Assembly: GCA_027012135.1 (NCBI GenBank)
Contig: JALUZF010000162.1
Span: forward strand, 1-64,000
Origin: Gammaproteobacteria bacterium
GTDB lineage: Bacteria; Pseudomonadota; Gammaproteobacteria; GRL18
Direction: 5' to 3'
Length of the DNA: 64,000 nucleotides
In this document: piece by piece, positions 15,943-24,765 of the stretch
Numbering within the stretch: position 1 is the stretch's first letter
How the letters are laid out: every line of letters starts with the position of its first letter
Notes under the pieces: model-generated
The model's database searches: none
Told to the model about the DNA's origin: nothing
The model's input: the letters and a program-made list of their open reading frames with translations, nothing else
Program-made: the position numbers and the translations under genes

Positions 15943-16058
15943 AATAAGTAATTATTCTTAGCATGTGTCGTGCCAACTTGCTTAAAAGCAGCATGTACGG
16001 CATTTCTAAAAATGCAGGTGTTTCAAAAAGCAACGGCAAGTCTATATTGTCATACTTT

Positions 16059-16142
16059 ATGTCATGACAAACTGTTTTGTCATGACATTTTTATCCAGGT
16101 TTCTGTTTTTGAAAAAAAGTGTAACTACACAAAGTAGTTACA
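16059..16142 (+). promoter_or_regulatory. Two strong palindromes upstream of the 16.3-kb membrane-protein gene
   Basis: The decamer TGTCATGACA, itself a palindrome, occurs at 16060-16069 and 16078-16087, so that 16059-16071 and 16076-16088 form a perfect 13-bp inverted repeat with a CTGT loop. About 30 bases on, TGTAACTAC (16120-16128) and GTAGTTACA (16134-16142) form a second perfect inverted repeat around ACAAA, in the style of a TetR operator. The gap of 515 bases between the neighbouring start codons leaves ample room for a control region. The binding proteins are unknown. Confidence 0.6.
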
Positions 16143-16261
16143 TAAAGAGCAAGGTGTTAAATACTGCAATATATTTATTAATAAAAGCAACTATACTCAG
16201 TGGGTGTCAGAATTATCGTACAGGAATAAGAGTTACAGAGACCAAAATCGGGGAAAAAAGT

Positions 16262-19200
16262 ATGCCGGCCGGTAATGATAAAAATAACCAGACAGCTGAT
16301 CCAGAACAGCTGTCTGAAAATAAATCGGTAAAACGTAAAAAGTCCAGAAAAAATCGGGGAATGTATAAGGTTATATTCAAGGGGCGATTACGTGAAGGTT
16401 TTTCCAGAGAAACAGTCATTGACAATATTGTTCTTCTGACCAAAATCCCCGAGCAAAAAATACAGCAGAAATTTTTCTCCGGCAAAGCGGTTATTATTCG
16501 CAGGGCACATGATCTGGCTCATGCTCAGAAATTACAGCAGTTATTCAGCCAGGCCGGTCTGGAAGTGATTATCCTGAAAGACGAAACAGTAAAAATAGCT
16601 CAACAGAAACTGGCAGAACAGCAGCAGACCGAAAAGCACTCAAAAAAGAAATACAGAAAAGGTGCAAAAACACCGTTAATAGTGTCCGTAGTTGCCTTTG
16701 TTGTTCTTGCCATATCCGCTGCAGGGTATTATTTCTGGAACCAGTTCCAGTCTCAGATGGCAGTACCCGAAACCATTGTTCAGATTGAACAGTCCCTGGC
16801 CAGTGAACCACTGATTTTTCTTGCTTATGCTAATTATCAGCGTCTGAATACCATAAAAAGTTATTTTATTGATGATCCTCAGGCACTGCCGGCTCTGGAG
16901 GGTGATTTTTTTGAGCAGCTAAAAAAATCCGGTATTAACCCGGATAGCAGCCTGACTCATATATTAATGGCGGCTTACCCGGTGGACAATAAGCTGGTGA
17001 CACCGGTTTTTCTGTTTGGACAATTTTCAGTCCCGAATGTCAGGCAGTTTCTGCGTAAATACTATAAGGGTAAAGCGCTTAATGGTTCTGCCAGCCGGAT
17101 GCGTATTACTCTGATTAATCCCGTTAATTGCCGGAAAAAGGCCTATAAAGAAGTTTTTATTGAACCTGGTCGTATTATTGTTGCTCCGGATGGCCAGCTG
17201 GACAATGTTCTGGCATTAGTGAAGAACGATAATAGTGTACAGACAGAATCTAATACGGATCTGTCCGGCTGGGAAGGCTACCGCAGTGACAAACTGATGG
17301 CCATGGCTTTATTTAAACCACAGCAGGGCAGTCAGTTAGCCACGGGACTGGTATCGGTGATAAGTAAAGATATTGCCCGTGAAAATACTGCGCTTGACAG
17401 TATATATTCAGGACTGAGTGTTGAATTACTGCCGCCAATGGCGGATATGGATATTCGTTTGAACAGCCGGGATCAAAAATGGCTGAATGACAGTTACAGG
17501 GAATTTATAGAGCAGCTGAAAAAAATGCAGTTAAAAAGCAGTGGGCTGGCCAGTGTTCAGATTTTACTGGATAAAGTCAGTATTGAGCAAAATACTGGAC
17601 TGCTTGATATTCATTTGCAGCTGGATAAACAGCTAAAAGACTCACTGGCCGTATCAGTTAATGATTTTATTGATACATTTTTTTCCATGGATATCAAACC
17701 GGTCGATGGTAAAAAGAATGCAGTACAGGAAAAAATTGATACCAGTCCGCAAAAGTATAATGCTCAGATAGACAGCAATCAGCTGAAGCCCTTTAATAAA
17801 CAGTACGACAGCTTTTTTAATCCGGTCTGGCAGCAGGGGCCGTTCGCTTTAACCATAGAAGAAATTCTGCTGGATAAGGAGCAGATTGTTCTGCAGTTAA
17901 GGGGTAAGGGCCAGAATATCCCCAACAGCAGTAACAGGCAAGCCTGGATTCGAATTTTTGCAGTAGAAGACAGTCAGGGTAATAATGTGCTTGCTAATGC
18001 CGGCTGTAATAAAGATCCGGCAATTAACGACTATTTCAGCAGTTTTGGGCTGGCCAGAACCGCCTTTGTTCAAAATAAGCCGGTTCAATATACGGAACTG
18101 GAACTGCGCAAAAAAGTGCGTCTGAAAAAAGGGGTAGATTTTGCTGCGGTAAAAGCTCTGAAAGCTGAAATAAATTTGAATCTGGCTACCCGTACAGAGG
18201 CCGTCAGCTTTAAGAAAAATAATGAAAATAAAGTGCTGTCCCGATACGGCAGCCGTATTTTATTTAAACCCAGTGCTGATGATGTGCTTTCTTATAGCAT
18301 ATCCGGTAATGAACAGCGTATATTAAGCGTTAGAGCGCTGAATGATAAACATCAGTATCTGAGCGGTGCTTCCCGCTCATCCATGACCAACCTGGTTGGC
18401 ACAGGCCGTTCGGTAACACAGAATTTTCATGGCAAAATCGACACTATAGAAGTAATTTATGCCAGTGAAACCGAACACCTGGTTTACCCGGTAAACATTA
18501 CTCAATTCCCTCCATACCCAACAAAAGACCAATGGCAGTATCCCATTGAATCCATCAAACTGTCATCACTGGAAAGCTGGAATAAGCTATATCAGGATTA
18601 CCCGCCACTGGAATTGGAGCAGAACAGTGGCTGGTATGGCCAGTTGCTGGCTGACTGGCATAACGGGCCATTTAACCTGGGCCTGTATTCACTTAAAACC
18701 AGCCGCCACTGGGGTACCTCCGGGCGATTGCTGATTAAAACCCCGATAATTGAAGAACTGCAGCATAATTTATCGGCTCTGGAGGTGAAGCTGAACTACC
18801 CTGAAGAGAATCCAGGAAATAATATAGAAAAACAGGTTGAGGGCCAGACAGGACAGTCGAATTTTTTCCTGCTTAAGGCTAAGGGTTACTATATGAATGG
18901 TGAGTTTGTGCCGGATAAAAATCAGCCCTGGATGGATACCACTATTGATTTTAAACTGCCCTGGAAAGATGAGCAGCAACCACTTAAATCCATAGAGGGA
19001 GAAATTATTGTGCACCTGCCGCTTTCCAAACACAGCAGCAGTTTTACGGATTTAAATATCGGCGCGGTCTGGGAAGATGTCGGACTTAAACTGAAAATGG
19101 TCCGTTTGGGCAATACGGTAATGGGTTTTGAAGTTTCAGGCAGCAGGGACAGATTGCTGAATATTGTCCTGCTGGATAAAGATAATAACCGGATTTCCAC

Positions 19201-19360
19201 AGCAGCCATTGATTATGGTTTTACTACCCAGGCTAACAGGGATTCTGATAACAGCCATTATAAAATTCTACTCAATTACCAGGGGACGCCGGTAAAAGCC
19301 CTGTTAACGGTATCAGAAGGCCAGCAGTTAAGGCATTATCCGTTTAAACTGAATCTTTAA
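16262..19360 (+). CDS. Large single-span membrane protein with cytoplasmic N-terminal domain
   Basis: A protein of 1,032 residues from the ATG at 16262 (CGGGGAAAAAAG upstream). The frame is open from 16064, but that earlier start would put the palindromes inside the gene. Residues about 33-105 form a small domain with YKVIFKGRLREGFSRETVID and FSGKAVIIRRAHDLAHAQKL, a fold I recall at the N-terminus of other gammaproteobacterial membrane proteins. A lysine-rich linker and one membrane helix (about 137-158) follow. The remaining 870 residues are periplasmic and beta-rich with no motif I know. Function unknown; a role in the cell envelope is possible. Confidence 0.7.
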   Translation: MPAGNDKNNQTADPEQLSENKSVKRKKSRKNRGMYKVIFKGRLREGFSRETVIDNIVLLTKIPEQKIQQKFFSGKAVIIRRAHDLAHAQKLQQLFSQAGLEVIILKDETVKIAQQKLAEQQQTEKHSKKKYRKGAKTPLIVSVVAFVVLAISAAGYYFWNQFQSQMAVPETIVQIEQSLASEPLIFLAYANYQRLNTIKSYFIDDPQALPALEGDFFEQLKKSGINPDSSLTHILMAAYPVDNKLVTPVFLFGQFSVPNVRQFLRKYYKGKALNGSASRMRITLINPVNCRKKAYKEVFIEPGRIIVAPDGQLDNVLALVKNDNSVQTESNTDLSGWEGYRSDKLMAMALFKPQQGSQLATGLVSVISKDIARENTALDSIYSGLSVELLPPMADMDIRLNSRDQKWLNDSYREFIEQLKKMQLKSSGLASVQILLDKVSIEQNTGLLDIHLQLDKQLKDSLAVSVNDFIDTFFSMDIKPVDGKKNAVQEKIDTSPQKYNAQIDSNQLKPFNKQYDSFFNPVWQQGPFALTIEEILLDKEQIVLQLRGKGQNIPNSSNRQAWIRIFAVEDSQGNNVLANAGCNKDPAINDYFSSFGLARTAFVQNKPVQYTELELRKKVRLKKGVDFAAVKALKAEINLNLATRTEAVSFKKNNENKVLSRYGSRILFKPSADDVLSYSISGNEQRILSVRALNDKHQYLSGASRSSMTNLVGTGRSVTQNFHGKIDTIEVIYASETEHLVYPVNITQFPPYPTKDQWQYPIESIKLSSLESWNKLYQDYPPLELEQNSGWYGQLLADWHNGPFNLGLYSLKTSRHWGTSGRLLIKTPIIEELQHNLSALEVKLNYPEENPGNNIEKQVEGQTGQSNFFLLKAKGYYMNGEFVPDKNQPWMDTTIDFKLPWKDEQQPLKSIEGEIIVHLPLSKHSSSFTDLNIGAVWEDVGLKLKMVRLGNTVMGFEVSGSRDRLLNIVLLDKDNNRISTAAIDYGFTTQANRDSDNSHYKILLNYQGTPVKALLTVSEGQQLRHYPFKLNL

Positions 19361-19450
19361 GCCTCACCCGGCGGGAGAGGGAAAAAGGATACACTTTGAT
19401 TACACTGCGGTGTAAACTTTGGTAGTATTGTTCAAAACACAGGAAACCTT

Positions 19451-20104
19451 TTGAATAATACACTACCTTATCTCATTATAGTTGCGGTATTTATCAGTTA
19501 CTTTGCCTTTCATTCGCTGATGGCTTCTTTGATGATCAAGCAATGGGCGGCACGGCGCTGGCCGGGACTGATGCCTTATTACCGGCTGATGTTTAATGCC
19601 CTGGCCATTATATTGTCTATCCCTCTGGCGGTGCTGGTTCTGCTTTATCCAGGTGAGCCGTTATGGCAGTGGCAGGGACTGGGCTTTTACCTCACTACGG
19701 CTCTGGCCCTGCTGGCAGTAACAGGCTTTATTTATTCCTTAAAGCATTACGATCTGTCAGAGTTCTGGGGCACAAGGCAGCTTAAAGAAGGTAATCAAAG
19801 CGTCCACGATCAGGAGAAATTTCAGATTTCACCCTTTCACCGCTATGTTCGGCATCCCTGGTATTTCTTTGGCCTGGTGATTATCTGGACCCGGGATGTG
19901 TCCAGCGTACAGCTGGTGGTTTATTTACTGGTAACCGCTTACTTTATATACGGTTCCCGCCTGGAAGAAAAAAAACTGATCGCTTACCATGGTGAGGTTT
20001 ATAAAAAATACCAGCAGAAAGTTGCCGGTCTTTTCCCCCTGCCATGGAAAATTCTGTCCAGAGAGGAGGCTGACAATTTGCTCAGGGAGTATCAGCAGTT
20101 ATAA
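19451..20104 (+). CDS. Isoprenylcysteine carboxyl methyltransferase-like membrane protein
   Basis: A 217-residue membrane protein with about five helices, starting at TTG with CAGGAAACC upstream. The C-terminal block RYVRHPWYFFGLVIIW, then SRLEEKKLIAYHG and YKKYQQKVAGLFP, is the signature of the ICMT/PEMT family, whose bacterial members methylate unknown substrates or belong to the NnrU group. The RHP and E-residue positions expected for SAM binding are present. It probably forms a unit with the flanking membrane-protein genes, but spacing (90 bases) does not prove this. Confidence 0.75.
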   Translation: MNNTLPYLIIVAVFISYFAFHSLMASLMIKQWAARRWPGLMPYYRLMFNALAIILSIPLAVLVLLYPGEPLWQWQGLGFYLTTALALLAVTGFIYSLKHYDLSEFWGTRQLKEGNQSVHDQEKFQISPFHRYVRHPWYFFGLVIIWTRDVSSVQLVVYLLVTAYFIYGSRLEEKKLIAYHGEVYKKYQQKVAGLFPLPWKILSREEADNLLREYQQL

Positions 20105-20165
20105 TCCTAAAACAATCACTAAGCTTTTTTAAAAAACACAACATACTATTAAATACGGGTATTAA

Positions 20166-20729
20166 ATGACTATTGAAGCACAGGAACAAACGGAGAGTAT
20201 AAAAGAGAACATGGTTGAAAATATTCAGCTGCAGTTTATTGAGGCCATAAAATTTCAGGAGCAGCTTGGACGTAGCAATGCCCGGATCATTCGTTATGGT
20301 GTTCTGGTATTACTGGTGTTTTTTGCACTGATAGTTTTTCTGGTCTGGTCACAACAGCAGAATATTCAGAAAACTAATGCTTATATTGAAGATATGGCAA
20401 AGGGGGTATCGTCCATGACCCGTGCCATTGAACAAATGCAGTCAAATATAGGCTCAGTAGAAGCCGGGATCAAACAGGTGGCCCATCATACCCAGGCTAT
20501 CAGTCATTCGATTATTCAGCCGGATAATTCAGTTGCCGTACTGACCCATATTGCTCAAACCGTACAACTGATGCAGGAGGATGCGCATGGTTTCAGCAGC
20601 AGCATTAATAATATCAACTATAACCTGAAAAAAATTAACAAGCAGATGCAGAGCCTTAACAGAAAACTCGGTGTTATGGGGCAGGATGTTAACCGGATGC
20701 CGTCGCCAGTAAAAATGTTTCCGTTTTAG
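20166..20729 (+). CDS. Membrane-anchored coiled-coil protein of unknown function
   Basis: A 187-residue protein with one membrane helix (about 43-62) and a long helical region after it, rich in Q, N, I and M with heptad spacing (residues 70-175). The arrangement, short cytoplasmic head, one span and periplasmic coiled coil, recalls sensor stalks but lacks any signalling domain. The gene ends 24 bases before the convergent chemoreceptor gene. Not recognised. Confidence 0.65.
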   Translation: MTIEAQEQTESIKENMVENIQLQFIEAIKFQEQLGRSNARIIRYGVLVLLVFFALIVFLVWSQQQNIQKTNAYIEDMAKGVSSMTRAIEQMQSNIGSVEAGIKQVAHHTQAISHSIIQPDNSVAVLTHIAQTVQLMQEDAHGFSSSINNINYNLKKINKQMQSLNRKLGVMGQDVNRMPSPVKMFPF

Positions 20730-20752
20730 CCCTGTTCCTAACCTTTATCAGC

Positions 20753-22366
20753 TTAAACCTTAAACTTCTCTACCAGTTTTTCCAGCATCAGGGCCAGATC
20801 AGATAGCTGGCGACTGGACTGACTGGTTTCCTCAGCTTTTTCCCTGGAATATGTGGCATGATCATAGATCTGCTGAATATTTTCATAAATATTACGGGTG
20901 ATAATACTCTGCTCCTCAGCCACACTGACAATTTCATGGTTCTTGGTTTTAATGGTGGTGACAGACTCGTTTATTTTCTGCAGTGCCAGCTCTGCCTGTT
21001 CAGCCAGTTCTGAAGTTTTTCTGGAAACTTCCGTACTCTGGGTCATTTTATCCACAGCCAGCGATGAATTTTTCTGTAATTTTTCAATGATTTCCTGAAT
21101 AACCAGGGTGGATTCCTGGGTTTTCTGAGACAGCTGACGTACCTCATCGGCGACCACTGCAAAACCGCGGCCATGCTCACCGGCACGGGCCGCTTCAATG
21201 GCCGCATTAAGCGCCAGCAGATTGGTCTGTTCAGCAATTTCCTTAATGGTATGCAAAACTTTGGATATGTTCTGACTGTCTTCTGCCAGGGCCAGTGATA
21301 TCTGGCTGGCATCGGTGACACTGCCCGCCAGGCTGCTTAGCTGCTGGGCTACCTTGCGGGTCATCTGGTCTCCGAAATCGGCATCTTTCTGAGTTTCCAG
21401 AACCGCATTATCGGCATCCAGTGAACATTCGGAAACCCGATTGGAGCTTTCTGACAGGTTTTGCGTGACCTCGGTAATTATTTCAATTTTCTGGTACTGT
21501 TCATTAACACTATTGAGAGTGTTTTCAGTAATATGGTTTAACTGGCTGGATGAGCCGGCCAGATCCTTACTGGCTCTGGATACATTGCTTAATACGGTCT
21601 GAAATTCTTCCAGCAAACTGTTAATCACTTTGGCGGTTTTACCAAACTCATCCTTACTGTTAACCTGGATCCTTTGGGTCAGATCATTATCCTGTTCAAT
21701 AAGGTAAACGGTTTTACGAAATTCACTCAGTGGTGTCACGACGACCTTGCGGAAAATAAGAAAGGCAAAAATAATTGCAGCAATAAAAATAGACAGACTT
21801 ATTACAATACCTGTCCACAGTGCAGAATCAATTTCCTCCTGTTCTTTTTCCATAGAGTAGACAATACGCACGGCACCAATAAGGCTGCCTTCCTGGGTCT
21901 GGTGACATAACAGGCAGTTAACACCATTATAATTTTTAGTGGCTATCAGCGGTTTGAGATAAAACAGTACCGGTTTACCGTCCTGCTCACCCCACTCAAT
22001 CACTTCCTCGCCCTGCATGGCCCGTTCATCAAGTTGATCCTGAATTTTATTTTCAGCACTCTGCACAGTACCGGGTAAATGGCCTTCACCATGTAAAACC
22101 CGTAATTCCTTAATGGCCGGTATTTTCAGCACCTTGTCTTTCAGTATCTGTTTATTACTAATGGTACCAGTCAGCATCATGGTATTAAGGCTGTCAAAGA
22201 AGTTAGTGGCAGTACTTTGAGTCTGCTTAATAACATCTTCATGGATCTGTTCAGACAGGTGATTGCTGAAAAACCAGTTAGAAAGCCCCATGGCCAATAG
22301 AAAGATAATGGCCAGCGGTAAAATAACCTTAATGCCAACGGAGTAGCGGATGTCCTGTTTTTTCAT
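20753..22366 (-). CDS. Methyl-accepting chemotaxis protein with a c-type heme motif in its sensor domain
   Basis: A 537-residue chemoreceptor: helix 12-30, periplasmic domain 31-183, second helix 184-206, HAMP about 207-260, then the signalling domain with the hairpin tip [20 protein letters not shown]. The periplasmic part contains CLLCH (151-155), the c-type heme attachment motif, inside a segment resembling heme-PAS sensors known in Geobacter receptors. It may sense redox state, oxygen, NO or sulfide. No che genes are nearby, so it must work with a distant array. Confidence 0.88.
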   Translation of the reverse strand: MKKQDIRYSVGIKVILPLAIIFLLAMGLSNWFFSNHLSEQIHEDVIKQTQSTATNFFDSLNTMMLTGTISNKQILKDKVLKIPAIKELRVLHGEGHLPGTVQSAENKIQDQLDERAMQGEEVIEWGEQDGKPVLFYLKPLIATKNYNGVNCLLCHQTQEGSLIGAVRIVYSMEKEQEEIDSALWTGIVISLSIFIAAIIFAFLIFRKVVVTPLSEFRKTVYLIEQDNDLTQRIQVNSKDEFGKTAKVINSLLEEFQTVLSNVSRASKDLAGSSSQLNHITENTLNSVNEQYQKIEIITEVTQNLSESSNRVSECSLDADNAVLETQKDADFGDQMTRKVAQQLSSLAGSVTDASQISLALAEDSQNISKVLHTIKEIAEQTNLLALNAAIEAARAGEHGRGFAVVADEVRQLSQKTQESTLVIQEIIEKLQKNSSLAVDKMTQSTEVSRKTSELAEQAELALQKINESVTTIKTKNHEIVSVAEEQSIITRNIYENIQQIYDHATYSREKAEETSQSSRQLSDLALMLEKLVEKFKV

Positions 22367-22424
22367 AGCGTTTTTATTCGTCAGGGGGTCTTGATCAGAT
22401 TATGTTTTGCATAATTAGCGTGAA

Positions 22425-22503
22425 TCCAGAAATTGCTCTGCTCTTAAGTCCCCCTTTTTCAAAGGGGGAAATTAAAAGCTTAATAAACTGATGGAAACTA
22501 ATT
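22425..22503. repeat. Dispersed palindromic repeat, copy A
   Basis: This is about 80% identical to 55378-55460, sharing AAATTGCTCTGCT, a C5/G5-centred palindrome and the tail TAATAAACTGATGGAAACTA. In this copy the palindrome is imperfect. It fills the gap behind the chemoreceptor start. Confidence 0.75.
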
Positions 22504-22589
22504 AAAATGGTATCTGTTCAAAAATATTAATAATAAGATTAATTTTATTAGCGGCTCTATTAGCAAATACTTAAGTATTAGATGCAGGT

Positions 22590-22916
22590 TTATTTACGTA
22601 TAGAATTCAGGGGACAAACCTGTTGTCCGCCCTGTTCAGCATAGACACTGTTGATTTCAGGAGCCGCTCTTAACTTTTGTACAATGTCCGTATAACTTTC
22701 GGAACTGACGTTACGGTCAAAGCGGATAATTACTGAACCATCTTTATGAACATTATAGGAAGCGTGGTTATCCAGATTTTGCTCAAACAGCAGGCTGGAT
22801 ACCCGCTCATCAGCGGCATCCTGCAGTGCTATTTCCTCAGGACTGAGTTCATTGGACTGGCAGGCGGTTAAGAGCAGTAAGTTAATTATTGCGATAAAAA
22901 AATAGTGTCTATGCAT
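22590..22916 (-). CDS. Small lipoprotein
   Basis: A 108-residue lipoprotein starting at 22916, where ACAGGAGGACTTGCA gives a near-perfect ribosome site; the longer frame to 23288 runs into glk and is rejected. The leader MHRHYFFIAIINLLLLTAC has a clear lipobox with Cys19. The mature part is a small alpha-beta domain (YNVHKDGSVIIRFDRNVSSE) with one later cysteine. Divergent from glk by 66 bases. No function known. Confidence 0.75.
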   Translation of the reverse strand: MHRHYFFIAIINLLLLTACQSNELSPEEIALQDAADERVSSLLFEQNLDNHASYNVHKDGSVIIRFDRNVSSESYTDIVQKLRAAPEINSVYAEQGGQQVCPLNSIRK

Positions 22917-22982
22917 TGCAAGTCCTCCTGTAAAAGCATACATTGAAGCCAGTAAATTCAGTATAGAGGCAGCAGGGATAAT

Positions 22983-23996
22983 ATGAAAGTACTGGCCGGT
23001 GATATTGGCGGCACCAAAACCAACCTGGGTATTTTTGAAGTCACAGAGACTAACGGCAATAGCCAGGTTTATTCCCTTTATGAACAGACCTGGCAGAGCG
23101 GCAGCCATGCTTCCCTGGCCGCTATCCTGAACCTGTTTCTGGCTGAACCGCAAGTGCAGAAACAGGCTGCAGCCATACAATATACCTGCTTTGGTGTGGC
23201 CGGACCGGTGCAGGATAATCGCTGCCAGGTAACGAACCTGCCCTGGGCAATTGACGGGGCGCAGCTGGCTAAACAGTTCGGCTGGCAAAAAACAGCACTG
23301 CTCAATGATCTGGAAGCCAATGCCTGGGGTATAGCGGCATTAAAGCCGGATGATTTTGTTGAACTTAACCGGGGTAATAGTACACCGGGCAATGCCTCCA
23401 TCATTGCCGCCGGTACCGGCCTGGGTGAAGCCGGGCTGTTCTGGAACGGACAGCAGCATATCCCGTTTGCCTCTGAAGGCGGGCATAGCGACTTTAGTCC
23501 TGCCAGTAAAACTGAGTACCGGCTGTCTGAATTTTTACACAGAAAGTATCCTGAGCATGTCAGCTGGGAACGTATTGTTTCCGGTATGGGACTGGATAAT
23601 ATTTATCAGTTTTTATGCCATGATCAGAATGTTGAGCCGCCCAGGTGGCTGACAGAAGCCATGGACAAGGGTGATGCCGCAGCCGAAATATCTATGGCTG
23701 CACAGACAGGTAAAGATCCGCTCTGTGACCAGGCACTGAACTGGTTCTGTTATTTTTACGGGGTGGAAGCCGCTAATCAGGCCTTAAAAATCATGTCCCG
23801 CGGCGGCGTTTTTCTGGGCGGCGGTATTGCGCCAAAAATCATAAAACAGTTACAATCAGGCCGGTTTATGGAAGGTTTTACCCGTAAAGGCCGCATGAGT
23901 CATTTACTGGAAGCCATGCCGGTTAAAGTGATAATGAACGATAAAACCGCCCTGTACGGGCCAGCCCTCTATGCGGCAGGGCCATTAAGCTGTTAG
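22983..23996 (+). CDS. glk: Glucokinase
   Basis: A 337-residue ROK/hexokinase-type glucokinase that phosphorylates glucose with ATP in the cytoplasm. Phosphate-binding motif GDIGGTKTNLGI is at residues 7-18; the catalytic aspartate lies in NDLEANAWGI, followed by the sugar-binding segments AAGTGLGEAG and SEGGHSDFSP. It is followed 39 bases later by pgl, so the two enzymes feed glucose into the pentose phosphate/Entner-Doudoroff side; zwf is not in the window. Confidence 0.93.
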   Translation: MKVLAGDIGGTKTNLGIFEVTETNGNSQVYSLYEQTWQSGSHASLAAILNLFLAEPQVQKQAAAIQYTCFGVAGPVQDNRCQVTNLPWAIDGAQLAKQFGWQKTALLNDLEANAWGIAALKPDDFVELNRGNSTPGNASIIAAGTGLGEAGLFWNGQQHIPFASEGGHSDFSPASKTEYRLSEFLHRKYPEHVSWERIVSGMGLDNIYQFLCHDQNVEPPRWLTEAMDKGDAAAEISMAAQTGKDPLCDQALNWFCYFYGVEAANQALKIMSRGGVFLGGGIAPKIIKQLQSGRFMEGFTRKGRMSHLLEAMPVKVIMNDKTALYGPALYAAGPLSC

Positions 23997-24035
23997 GTTG
24001 CTATTGAATAATTAAAGAAAAAACCGGAAGCAAAA

Positions 24036-24716
<681 letters not shown>

Positions 24717-24720
24717 AATT

Positions 24721-24762
24721 TATAACCTATAACCTATAACCTATAACCTATAACCTATAACC
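24721..24762 (+). repeat. Six tandem TATAACC heptamers directly before uvrD
   Basis: Six perfect 7-bp copies run to within three bases of the uvrD ATG, so no normal Shine-Dalgarno sequence is present. Arrays of this kind change length by slippage. Because they are outside the reading frame, a change would alter promoter or ribosome-binding spacing rather than the protein. Confidence 0.95.
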
Positions 24763-24765
24763 TAT

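Noticed and set aside
16064-16261. Upstream start giving a lipobox-like SGC segment
   Set aside because: Would place strong palindromes inside the coding sequence; composition differs and ATG 16262 has a purine-rich site. Not fully excluded.
22917-23288. N-terminal extension of the small lipoprotein
   Set aside because: It overlaps glk on the other strand, whereas ATG 22916 has a perfect ribosome site and begins a lipoprotein leader.
24721-24762. CRISPR-like or telomere-like meaning of the TATAACC array
   Set aside because: Units are contiguous heptamers without spacers; treated as slippage-prone microsatellite.
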